Source: CAZVFX01 sp964626565 (GTDB lineage: Bacteria > Myxococcota_A > UBA9042 > CAIXZC01). Taken from it: a DNA stretch of 26,629 nucleotides. The notes beneath the pieces were generated by a model, which was not told the origin of the DNA, did not search any database, and saw only the letters and a program-made list of their open reading frames with translations. The position numbers and the translations under genes are program-made. This document shows, in pieces, positions 1-7,123 of this stretch (the stretch's first letter is position 1; each line of letters opens with the position of its first letter). The stretch is from the NCBI GenBank assembly GCA_964626565.1, contig CAZVFX010000097.1, positions 1-26,629 on the forward strand, in the 5' to 3' direction.

Positions 1-408
1 GTCTAGTCGCTCCAGGCGGATCAGGTCGAACGCCGGGTTGTCGCCTTTGCGTTGCCGCAGTGCCGCCAGCGCTTCGTCGAACAGTTCGGGAGTGACTACG
101 TCCGGCTGCATGATCATCATGGTCCACTGCCAGGTGGAAGGGTCGTCGTGGTCAACGTGGGTCCAAAGACCTTCCAGCGGCATCACCACCCAGTCCGCGG
201 GCGAATCGCTCTGCTTCTTCATGAACTTCATGGTGTAGGCCATGCCGAACAACGCACCCATCGCGTTTTCGAACTCGACGTTTCCCTCCGGGTGTCCTTT
301 TCCGTCAACCATCAGGTAGTTCATAGGCGGTGCGGAAACGAATGACGGTTCTTTGGCCGACACCTTGTAGAGCTGTTTTAACTCCTTTTTGAGATCGATC
401 TTCTTCAT
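1..408 (-). CDS. GyrI-like small-molecule-binding domain protein (3' end beyond the window)
   Basis: The minus strand is open from an ATG at 408 to the window edge, giving 136 codons without a stop, so the C-terminus is missing. The protein begins MKKIDLKKELKQLYKVSAKE and continues with SFVSAPPMNYLMVDGKG and later PLEGLWTHVDHDDPSTW. This is the start pattern of stand-alone GyrI-like (SOUL/GyrI superfamily) proteins, which bind small ligands in the cytoplasm and are often encoded next to regulators. A strong GGAGG lies at 416-420, 7 bases before the ATG. The gene begins 12 bases after the stop of the AraC-GyrI regulator, so the two are very probably co-transcribed. Family assignment is by remembered sequence pattern; the ligand is unknown. 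Confidence 0.8.
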   Translation of the reverse strand, partial: MKKIDLKKELKQLYKVSAKEPSFVSAPPMNYLMVDGKGHPEGNVEFENAMGALFGMAYTMKFMKKQSDSPADWVVMPLEGLWTHVDHDDPSTWQWTMMIMQPDVVTPELFDEALAALRQRKGDNPAFDLIRLERLD

Positions 409-420
409 GTTCCAGCCTCC

Positions 421-1386
421 TTAGAGCGGTCTCACCGGGATGCAGATGTCCGAGTCGTAGCTTCCTCTCGGGTCATCATCCGGGTTGGAGTAATAGATCT
501 CATAGCACGGGGCGTCGGCAGGCTGATAGCCGCTGCCCGGCATCCAGTCGCCAAACATGAAGTGGTAGGCGGTGCCGATTTCGGCAATAGGCCCGGAGAA
601 ACGGCCTACCGCGTGAGTTCCGGCGGGGATAACCTGTATCCCTACCTCGCCTTCCCCGGTTACGTCGTCCGGCACCTGCAGAGAGGCGTCAAAACGGCAC
701 CGGTCTGCGGGGGTGACGTCCGGATTGTCGTGGGAGATCCCGATGATTCGGGCGCCGCTCAGCAATCCCCGGGGCGCAGCCCAGGTCATGAGTTTGTCGA
801 ACGCTTCCCCGATGCCGGGCCCGTAGCCGCCCAGGTGTCTCACATACGCAACCCGAATCGCATCCAGCTTTTTTACCTCAACCTCCATCTCATACCTCCC
901 CGGGGGTTTTCCCCCCTCCTGTTTGAACACACGGTCAGTATGGCCAAGGGGAGGTGCAGGATCTTTTCCATAGTTGCGAATCGGTTTTCCAATCTTGCTT
1001 TTTTCACCCTCCCCGTCAGCGCGGCGGGGGGGGCGGTGCGCAGCGCGGTAGCGACTCGCACTTTCGCCAAAGTGTTTCTTGAAGTCTCGGGCGAAGTTGG
1101 CTGACGACGAGAAACCGCAGTCCAGCGCGATTTCGGTAATCGACTTCTTCGGGCGGAATAACAACTGGTTAGCCGCGCTTTCGAGCCTTATTCTCCGCAC
1201 ATATTCGTTCACCGTTTCGCCCACCACGGAGTAGAATACACGGTGAAAATGGAAAGGGGAGAATGCAGCCACGCCTGCCAGCACGTCCAGGCTCAGCCCC
1301 TCATCGAGGTGGTTGTCGATGTAGTCCAGCACCCGGTTGAGTCGGGCGACGTATTCTTCCCGAAGTTGCGCCTTGCGGTAGTCCAT
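421..1386 (-). CDS. AraC-family transcriptional regulator with C-terminal GyrI-like effector domain
   Basis: A 321-residue cytoplasmic regulator. Residues ~10-115 form a double helix-turn-helix AraC domain: LNRVLDYIDNHLDEGLSLD, then FSPFHFHRVFYSVVGE, then ITEIALDCGFSSSANFARDF and FKKHFGESASRYR. After a basic, low-complexity linker (~115-165), residues ~165-321 match a GyrI-like ligand-binding domain (EVEVKKLDAIRVAYVRHLGGY, FGDWMPGSGYQPADAPCYEIY). This AraC-GyrI (Rob/SoxS-like plus effector) fusion is a known architecture for drug- or small-molecule-responsive regulators. A GTG at 1401 is possible, but the ATG at 1386 has GAGGAG just upstream (1391-1396, 4-base spacing) and is preferred. A dyad and promoter-like elements lie just upstream, suggesting autoregulation. 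Target genes are not evident. Confidence 0.88.
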   Translation of the reverse strand: MDYRKAQLREEYVARLNRVLDYIDNHLDEGLSLDVLAGVAAFSPFHFHRVFYSVVGETVNEYVRRIRLESAANQLLFRPKKSITEIALDCGFSSSANFARDFKKHFGESASRYRAAHRPPRRADGEGEKSKIGKPIRNYGKDPAPPLGHTDRVFKQEGGKPPGRYEMEVEVKKLDAIRVAYVRHLGGYGPGIGEAFDKLMTWAAPRGLLSGARIIGISHDNPDVTPADRCRFDASLQVPDDVTGEGEVGIQVIPAGTHAVGRFSGPIAEIGTAYHFMFGDWMPGSGYQPADAPCYEIYYSNPDDDPRGSYDSDICIPVRPL

Positions 1387-1407
1387 CCATCTCCTCGTCA
1401 CAACGCC

Positions 1408-1439
1408 TTGACACTAGCGCAACCTGAAGGGAGCGTCAA
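1408..1439. promoter_or_regulatory. Interrupted dyad TTGACnCT-N16-AGnGTCAA, candidate operator in divergent spacer
   Basis: The two outer 8-base arms are complementary at 7 of 8 positions and are separated by 16 bases. The site sits between the start of the AraC-GyrI gene and the first large lipoprotein gene. It overlaps a minus-strand promoter candidate so that the arms cover its -35 and -10. This arrangement is common for autoregulated bacterial activators or repressors. Which protein binds here is inference. Confidence 0.4.
1411..1439 (-). promoter_or_regulatory. Predicted sigma-70 promoter of the AraC-GyrI operon
   Basis: On the minus strand TTGACG (1434-1439) is followed after 17 bases by TAGTGT (1411-1416). 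The -35 matches consensus at 5 of 6 positions and the -10 at 3 of 6. Transcription would start near 1404, leaving a short leader before the GAGGAG ribosome-binding site and the ATG at 1386. Confidence 0.4.
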
Positions 1440-1477
1440 ACCGCGCCGGATAAGGCTGGAACAAGTTCGGTCACAGG

Positions 1478-1486
1478 TGCTATCAT
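1478..1486 (+). promoter_or_regulatory. Extended -10 promoter candidate for the first large lipoprotein gene
   Basis: TGC-TATCAT fits an extended -10 (TGnTATAAT, 5 of 6 in the hexamer). It would start transcription near 1493, about 27 bases before the ATG at 1520. No good -35 is visible 16-18 bases upstream, which extended -10 promoters can tolerate. Confidence 0.3.
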
Positions 1487-1519
1487 GGAAGCCCCGAAAG
1501 CCCAATGGAGGCACCTGCG

Positions 1520-4500
1520 ATGCGTAGTTTGAAGAACAGTTGGTTGCTTGTGTTGTTCGGTCTGGCCGCGTGTGGCTCAGACGCAACCGGAGGCAGCTCA
1601 ATCCTGAAGGATGCCGACTCGTTGGACGCCGGCGTCACCGAGGTGACGGTGGTGACCCCGGACCTCAAGTCCGACACCGCCGATTGGGGTGAGCCGGAAG
1701 AGGTGGAGGTGAGCGGGCCGGAAGTGGCCCCGGCTTGCGAGCCCGGATCCGATTGCTTCATGGCGCCCTGCGAAGACGGCAGCGACTGCCCGTCGGGCCT
1801 GTGTGTGCAGCACATGGGCGACTCGGTGTGCACCATCACCTGCGTCGAAGAGTGCCCCGAAGGCTGGAATTGCAAACAGGTGTCCAGCGAGCCCGACGTC
1901 ATCTTTGCGTGCATTTCCCCGTACACGCACCTGTGCCGGCCATGTGTGGACACAGCCGACTGCGCTTCGGCCACCGGCGTCGAGGATGCCTGCATCCCCT
2001 TAGGCCCTCTGGGCAGCTTCTGTGGTGCAGACTGTGGGGAGGAAGGCGAGTGTCCGGCGGGCTACAGTTGCACCGATACGGTGTCGGTTGACGGCACCCC
2101 GGTGACCCAGTGTCAGCCCGACGAAGGGGTTTGCGAGTGCTCCGAAACCTCGAAGAAGCTGGCGCTGAAAACCGATTGTAAAGTGGAAAGTGAGTGGGGC
2201 TCCTGCGACGGGATGAGGTTCTGCGGTCCGGAAGGGCTGACTGAATGCGATGCTCAGGAGCCGGTGCCCGAAGAGTGCAACGGTCTGGATGACGATTGCG
2301 ATGGGGACGTTGACGATGTCTCCTGCGACGACGGCAACCCCTGCACCGACGATACATGCGACCCGGACACCGGATGCATGCACGAGAACAACAGCGAACC
2401 GTGCGACGATGCCGACCCGTGTACCCTCGCCGACGTTTGCGTTGACGGAGTCTGCTCAGCAGGCGAGCCGTGGTCCTGCGACGACGGCAACGGGTGCACC
2501 AACGATTCCTGTTCTGCGGCCCAGGGATGCGTCCATGAGGCGAATGACGGGCTGTGTGACGACGGCAGTGCCTGCACCACCGGTGACCACTGTGAAGACG
2601 GGATGTGTGTCTCGGCTGGAATGCTCGACTGTGACGACGGCAATCCCTGCACCGTGGACTCGTGCGCTCCTGAAAATGGCTGTAGCTATTCCGACGGGGA
2701 TTTTGCCTGCAACGATACCAATCCCTGTACTCTGAACGACTATTGCGTAGACGGCCAGTGCGTCTCCGGCCCCCTTCCCGATTGCGACGACGGCAACCCG
2801 TGCACCGAAGATGCGTGCGAAGCGGGGGGACAGTGCACCCACACACCCGTCGCCGGTGACTGCGATGACGGCAATCTGTGTACCGTGGGCGCAACTTGCG
2901 TCGACGGAGCCTGCGTGCCTTCGGGACCCGCCAATTGCGATGACGGAAACATCTGCACCACCGACACCTGCGATCCTTTTGCAGGCTGCCAGCACGAGCA
3001 GAATACAGTTCCATGCAGCGACGGCAACAACTGTACTTTCGACGAGGCGTGCTCGGGCGGGGTCTGCCTGGGCGGCAAGGCGGTGAACTGCAACGACGGC
3101 AACCTGTGCACCGACGATGCGTGTGAGCCGGCTCTTGGCTGTGTCTACGTGGACAACACGGTCCCCTGCAGCGACGGCAACGCATGCACCACATTCGATA
3201 AGTGCAGCGGTGGCGAGTGCAACGGCATCGGCGCGCTCAACTGTGACGATAGCAACCTGTGCACCGATGACTCGTGCGATCCGGCTGCGGGCTGTATCCA
3301 CGTGAACAACAGCCTGCCGTGCGACGACAACAACACCTGTACCATCGAGGATGGGTGCACCAACGGCGCCTGCGTCGGTTCGGGCTCCCTGGAGTGCGAC
3401 GACAAGAACCCGTGCACCAAGGACGTGTGCCTGCCCGGCGGAGGCTGCCAGAACCAGCCCATTGCCGGCGCGTGCAGCGATGGCGATGCGTGCACCACTT
3501 CGGACGAATGTGTTAACGGTGCGTGCGAACCGGGGCCGCAGGTAGACTGTGATGACGGCAACGTTTGCACCGACGACTCCTGCGGGCCGGGAGGAGTTTG
3601 CGCGCATGCGCCTAACGCGGGCGGCTGCGATGACGGCAACGAGTGTACAGTGGGCGATCACTGCGAGGGCGGTGTTTGCGCGCTTGGCGGAGCGTTGGAG
3701 TGTGATGACGGCAACGTGTGCACCACCGACGGCTGCAACCCGCTCACCGGCTGCACTCACTCACCCAACGACCTGTTGTGTGACGATGGCGACGCCTGTA
3801 CCGGCCTTGACCAGTGCAGCGGCGGCGCGTGCGAGCCTGGGCCGGCGGTGGATTGTGATGACGGTAAGGAGTGCACCACCGATTCCTGCGCCCCGCTTGC
3901 CGGTTGCGCCAACGCTCCCCTCGACGAGGGCGCGGTCGTCGGCGTGTGCCGGGAGTGCGACGACGCCGGCAATGAAGTCAAGCCCGAAGACGACGAAGGT
4001 TGCGGAATCATCCTGTGCAGCGAACTGGACTATTACTACACCTCGGGGCCCGCTTCGCCTTCAGGGATCAACAGTTGCCGGCTGAGGGAGTACTCGGCCA
4101 TCGAGACCGATCGGTGCGAGGCGTTGGGAGACTGCAAGGACGAAAACAGCGGCGACTGCGCCGAGTTCGACGACATCGTAGTGGCCACCTGCGGAGTCTG
4201 CTGCTTTGCCGAAGGCCCATGCCAGGAGTGCACCAACTACGGGGCCGATGTTCAAGGTCCCACCACAGACTATTACTACGATGACGGCCCGGATGCGCCA
4301 GACGGAATCAATAGCTGCGTTTTCCGGGATTACCAGTGCACCGGGGATTCCTGCGAAGAGGTCTTCGAGGAAACCGTGACCGCGACCTGCGGCGTTTGCA
4401 CGTACTGCGACGGCGAGGAGTGCGCTCAGTACGAAGAAGGCACCCCCTGCGCCGAAGGGTCGGCTTGCTACGACGGGGAGTGCCTGTACGACAGCTACAC

Positions 4501-5134
4501 GGTGCTCTTGCTCCACGGCGACGACGAAGCAATCATGGACAGTTCGAAAAGCGAACACCAGACCACGGCTCACGGCGGCGCCCACTCCAGTGCGAACCAG
4601 TCCAAGTTCGGCGGGGCCAGCATCCGCATCAACAGTTGGAGCGACTATGTGAGTATCCCAACGTCGCCGGACTTCTTCTTTGCCGACGAGGACTTCACCA
4701 TCGACATGTGGATCTACAAGACCTCCCAGGGGCAGTACGACGGCTACCTGCTTTCCCAGATAGGGAACGGCTGGTTGCACCTGATGGGCGGGAACTACGC
4801 GGGGCTGGGTCTCCACATCTACATGGACGGGGAATACAAGGTGCGGGCAAACGCCAGCTTCACGTTCCAGTTGAATACCTGGTACCACCTCGCCTACGTC
4901 CGGGAAGGAGACAAACAGTGGGTGTTCATCAACGGCGTGAGCCAGCCGCTGTGGAACAACAAGGTGGTGGAAATCACTCACCAACTCACCGGAGACCTGG
5001 AGGTGGGCCGATATCCTGCCATCGGCGGCCACGGCTACAACGGCTATATTGATGAACTGAGAATCTCCAAGGGCATCGCCAGGTGGACCTCCAACTTTGT
5101 TCCCCCGAACGTCCCCTACGGTCCCAACGAATAG
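1520..5134 (+). CDS. Large Cys-rich repeat lipoprotein with C-terminal LamG-like domain
   Basis: A 1204-residue secreted lipoprotein. The ATG at 1520 has GGAGG at 1507-1511 (8-base spacing); the earlier ATG at 1505 overlaps that site. The signal peptide ends in a lipobox (GLAAC, Cys18) followed by an acidic Asp/Glu/Val linker to ~residue 70. Residues ~70-268 form a Cys-rich module shared with the two giant lipoproteins downstream, ending in one MopE-like motif (EECNGLDDDCDGDVDD). Residues 269-778 are ten 51-residue repeats with eight Cys each, followed by a broken eleventh. Residues 828-968 hold two copies of a DYYY...GINSC...CGVC module. Residues ~992-1204 resemble a concanavalin/LamG-like beta-sandwich (DFTIDMWIYK, WYHLAYVREGDKQWVFING, YIDELRISKGIARW). 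LamG domains often bind carbohydrate or protein. I infer a stalked, disulfide-stabilised surface protein, possibly adhesive; function unknown. Confidence 0.9.
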   Translation: MRSLKNSWLLVLFGLAACGSDATGGSSILKDADSLDAGVTEVTVVTPDLKSDTADWGEPEEVEVSGPEVAPACEPGSDCFMAPCEDGSDCPSGLCVQHMGDSVCTITCVEECPEGWNCKQVSSEPDVIFACISPYTHLCRPCVDTADCASATGVEDACIPLGPLGSFCGADCGEEGECPAGYSCTDTVSVDGTPVTQCQPDEGVCECSETSKKLALKTDCKVESEWGSCDGMRFCGPEGLTECDAQEPVPEECNGLDDDCDGDVDDVSCDDGNPCTDDTCDPDTGCMHENNSEPCDDADPCTLADVCVDGVCSAGEPWSCDDGNGCTNDSCSAAQGCVHEANDGLCDDGSACTTGDHCEDGMCVSAGMLDCDDGNPCTVDSCAPENGCSYSDGDFACNDTNPCTLNDYCVDGQCVSGPLPDCDDGNPCTEDACEAGGQCTHTPVAGDCDDGNLCTVGATCVDGACVPSGPANCDDGNICTTDTCDPFAGCQHEQNTVPCSDGNNCTFDEACSGGVCLGGKAVNCNDGNLCTDDACEPALGCVYVDNTVPCSDGNACTTFDKCSGGECNGIGALNCDDSNLCTDDSCDPAAGCIHVNNSLPCDDNNTCTIEDGCTNGACVGSGSLECDDKNPCTKDVCLPGGGCQNQPIAGACSDGDACTTSDECVNGACEPGPQVDCDDGNVCTDDSCGPGGVCAHAPNAGGCDDGNECTVGDHCEGGVCALGGALECDDGNVCTTDGCNPLTGCTHSPNDLLCDDGDACTGLDQCSGGACEPGPAVDCDDGKECTTDSCAPLAGCANAPLDEGAVVGVCRECDDAGNEVKPEDDEGCGIILCSELDYYYTSGPASPSGINSCRLREYSAIETDRCEALGDCKDENSGDCAEFDDIVVATCGVCCFAEGPCQECTNYGADVQGPTTDYYYDDGPDAPDGINSCVFRDYQCTGDSCEEVFEETVTATCGVCTYCDGEECAQYEEGTPCAEGSACYDGECLYDSYTVLLLHGDDEAIMDSSKSEHQTTAHGGAHSSANQSKFGGASIRINSWSDYVSIPTSPDFFFADEDFTIDMWIYKTSQGQYDGYLLSQIGNGWLHLMGGNYAGLGLHIYMDGEYKVRANASFTFQLNTWYHLAYVREGDKQWVFINGVSQPLWNNKVVEITHQLTGDLEVGRYPAIGGHGYNGYIDELRISKGIARWTSNFVPPNVPYGPNE
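2324..3853 (+). repeat. Ten tandem 153-bp (51-residue) Cys-rich coding repeats
   Basis: Ten in-frame units, each 51 codons, occupy 1530 bp with no insertion or deletion. Each unit has two halves of 26 and 25 residues. The first half follows CDDGNxCTxDxCxPxxGC and the second C[DSN]DxxxCTxxxxCxxGxC, giving eight Cys per unit. An eleventh unit starts at 3854 (CDDGKECTTDSCAP) but loses the pattern after its first half. The DNA of the units has diverged by many substitutions while the spacing is unchanged. Confidence 0.95.
4001..4423 (+). repeat. Two tandem copies of a DYYY-GINSC-CGVC module
   Basis: Within the first large lipoprotein, 4001-4219 and 4220-4423 encode two diverged copies of a ~70-residue module. 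Each has a DYYY cluster, then GP-x-x-P-x-GINSC, an aromatic strand (LREYSA / FRDYQC), and a closing V-x-ATCGVC. I do not recognise this module as a named family. It sits between the 51-residue repeats and the LamG-like tip. Confidence 0.75.
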
Positions 5135-5168
5135 GGTGCGGCGCAAAGCGGAGCGTGAGAAAAGTAAC

Positions 5169-5786
5169 ATGATCGATTATCGTCTGTGGGACAAAATGGC
5201 TCCTCGCTACGACCGGATAGTTCGGTTCTTCGGGCGCAGCTACCCCGAAATCCGAGTGATGCTGGGAGAAGACCTGGAAGGGTCCTCAACGGCCCTCGAG
5301 ATTGCCGCGGGAACCGGTCAGTTCACCGCGGCCATCGCCGGCGCTTGCGCTGATGTTGTCGCCACCGACGGGTCGGAAGCGATGGTGGAGATCCTCGCTG
5401 AACGCCTGTCTGAAGCCGGTGTCGAGAACGTCGCTACCCGGGTGGCGGACGCGTTGAATCTGGAATTCGACGCGGGTTCTTTCGACGCCGTCGTGTGCGC
5501 CAACGTGCTGCACTTGCTGGAGCACCCGGACGTCGCGCTGGCCGAGTTCCGCAGGGTGCTCAAGCCGGGCGGGCTGCTGGCCGTGCCCACCTACTGCCAC
5601 GGAGCAAATCTGCGCGCCAGGCTGCTGTCCTCGACCATGAGCCTGTTCTCCTCCTTCGTCGTGCACCACCGGTTCGACCTGACGACCTTGGCCGGACTGT
5701 TGGGGAGCAACAGCTTCGAAGTGTTGCGCTCCAGCCTGCTTCCCGGCCCCTTTCCCATAGCCTACATCGCGGCACGCCGGGCTTGA
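5169..5786 (+). CDS. Class I SAM-dependent methyltransferase (UbiE/Methyltransf_11-like)
   Basis: A 205-residue cytoplasmic protein, starting 34 bases after the lipoprotein stop and so perhaps in its transcript. The Rossmann methyltransferase motifs are clear: motif I ALEIAAGTGQFTAAI (residues 42-56, SAM-binding glycine loop), motif II acidic residue in VVATDGSEAMVE (63-74), the DA-N-LEFDAGSFDAVVCANVL stretch (95-114), and motif III/post-III LAEFRRVLKPGGLLAVPTY (124-142). The N-terminal YRLWDKMAPRYDRI is typical of the UbiE/COQ5-like small methyltransferases. Upstream in-frame codons exist, but they overlap the lipoprotein gene, so the ATG at 5169 is chosen even though its ribosome-binding site is weak. 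Substrate is unknown; a lipid or small-molecule acceptor is plausible for this group. Confidence 0.88.
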   Translation: MIDYRLWDKMAPRYDRIVRFFGRSYPEIRVMLGEDLEGSSTALEIAAGTGQFTAAIAGACADVVATDGSEAMVEILAERLSEAGVENVATRVADALNLEFDAGSFDAVVCANVLHLLEHPDVALAEFRRVLKPGGLLAVPTYCHGANLRARLLSSTMSLFSSFVVHHRFDLTTLAGLLGSNSFEVLRSSLLPGPFPIAYIAARRA

Positions 5787-5841
5787 CAACGACCGCCTGC
5801 CCGGCCAATTTGAATAGGGCTTCTTGAGTGGGGACCTGACA

Positions 5842-7002
5842 ATGATTGGAATCTTGCTGTTCATCCTGCCGCTGCTCGCGGGTGTTTTTGGAACTCACTA
5901 CATTCTTTATGTCACCGTGGCCCGCTTCTTCCCCTTGCCTTCTCTCAGCGCCAAGCTACTTGTGTTCCTGGTTCCGCTGGGACTTACCCTGAGCCTCGTT
6001 TTCTCCGCGTTGCTGTTGCACCTGCATCGCAACTTCGTCACCATCACCTACAGCGTTTTCTCCGCAGTATGGGTCGGATTCTTCATTCATCTGGTCATGG
6101 CGACGGGCCTGGTCTGGATTGTCTATCTGGTCGGCCGACTGATAGGGCACCTGCCCGACATGAAGGTGGTTTGCGCAGCAGCCTCCGTTCTGGCCATTGT
6201 GGCCACCGCTTATGGGGTTTGGAACGCCGCGTCGCCAAGTCTCAAAAAGATCGACGTGGAGATTGCCGAATTGCCGGATAATTGGAAGGGCCGAAAAGTC
6301 GTCCATCTCGCAGACCTGCATCTTGGTACAATTCGCGGCACCGGCTACCTGGACGAGCTGGTGAAGCAGGTCAACGGGCAGGAACCGGGCCTGATCCTCA
6401 TTACCGGCGACCTGTTCGACGGCATGGGGCAGATGCCGGAACGTTTCGTCGAGGGTCTCAATCGATTCGAAGCCGCACGGGGAGTCCTTTTCGCAACGGG
6501 CAATCATGAGGGGTATGCCGACCTGGACCGGTGTCTGGCCGTTCTTGCCCGGACGCACATCAAAGTCCTGGACAACGAGGTGGTGGACATAGATGGCCTG
6601 CAGATCGTGGGCGTCTCTTTCCCGGAGGAAGAGGGCTCCGGGAAGGCACGCGACTTCAACATCGACCCCGCCCGCCCCGCCATACTCCTTTACCACACGC
6701 CCACCGACGTCGAGCAGCCGTCGAAAGGCCGCAAATTGCAGCAGAATCGAACCTATTTCGCACCCGACACCGACTTCAAGTTTGCCCACAGGCACGGCAT
6801 CGACCTGCAACTCTCGGGACATACCCATCAGGGACAGTTTTTCCCTTTCACTCTGGTAACCCGGCTGATCTACGGCCCGTATCACTATGGACTGCACCGG
6901 CAGAAAGAACTCCAGGTGTACACGACGAGCGGCACCGGCACCTGGGGACCGCCTATCAGGACGGCCAGCAAATCGGAAGTCGTCGTCATTGCTCTGCGTT
7001 GA
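5842..7002 (+). CDS. Membrane-anchored calcineurin-like metallophosphoesterase (YkuE-type)
   Basis: A 386-residue protein. Four hydrophobic segments (~3-26, 38-60, 69-98, 108-127) precede the catalytic domain. The two-metal phosphoesterase motifs are all present: D158-x-H160 (VVHLADLHLG), GD190 (ILITGDLFDG), GNH222E (FATGNHEGY), H285 (LLYHTPT) and GH327-T-H329 (LSGHTHQGQFFPF). The tail TSGTGTWGPPIR is characteristic of the COG1408/YkuE group, some of which act on lipid-linked phosphates such as UDP-2,3-diacylglucosamine. The ATG at 5842 has GGGGA at 5830-5834 with 7-base spacing and is preferred over a TTG at 5824. It follows the methyltransferase by 55 bases on the same strand. A TTGACA at 5783-5788 has no convincing -10, so co-transcription is likely. 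Exact substrate unknown. Confidence 0.9.
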   Translation: MIGILLFILPLLAGVFGTHYILYVTVARFFPLPSLSAKLLVFLVPLGLTLSLVFSALLLHLHRNFVTITYSVFSAVWVGFFIHLVMATGLVWIVYLVGRLIGHLPDMKVVCAAASVLAIVATAYGVWNAASPSLKKIDVEIAELPDNWKGRKVVHLADLHLGTIRGTGYLDELVKQVNGQEPGLILITGDLFDGMGQMPERFVEGLNRFEAARGVLFATGNHEGYADLDRCLAVLARTHIKVLDNEVVDIDGLQIVGVSFPEEEGSGKARDFNIDPARPAILLYHTPTDVEQPSKGRKLQQNRTYFAPDTDFKFAHRHGIDLQLSGHTHQGQFFPFTLVTRLIYGPYHYGLHRQKELQVYTTSGTGTWGPPIRTASKSEVVVIALR

Positions 7003-7054
7003 GCCGGATTTTCATTGCCGCACGCGGGGGCGATGGACCCGAAACCCGAACTGC

Positions 7055-7084
7055 TTGAATCTTGAACATTACGTAGCGTAAGAT
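7055..7084 (+). promoter_or_regulatory. Predicted sigma-70 promoter for the giant lipoprotein pair
   Basis: TTGAAT (7055-7060), an 18-base spacer and TAAGAT (7079-7084) lie 40 bases before the ATG at 7124, in an unusually A/T-rich spacer for this DNA. The octamer CATTACGT occurs twice (7067-7074 and 7085-7092), 18 bases apart, flanking the -10. It could be a regulator half-site pair, but no binding protein is suggested by context. Confidence 0.38.
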
Positions 7085-7123
7085 CATTACGTGAATTTTC
7101 AAAGGAACAAAGAGGCGTTGATA

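Noticed and set aside
1899..3760. Long minus-strand open frames (431 and 434 codons) opposite the 51-residue repeats
   Set aside because: They mirror the repeat periodicity of the plus-strand gene and encode Arg/Cys- or Ala/Val-rich low-complexity sequence only.
5783..5816. Separate promoter for the metallophosphoesterase gene
   Set aside because: TTGACA is perfect, but no -10-like hexamer lies 16-18 bases away.
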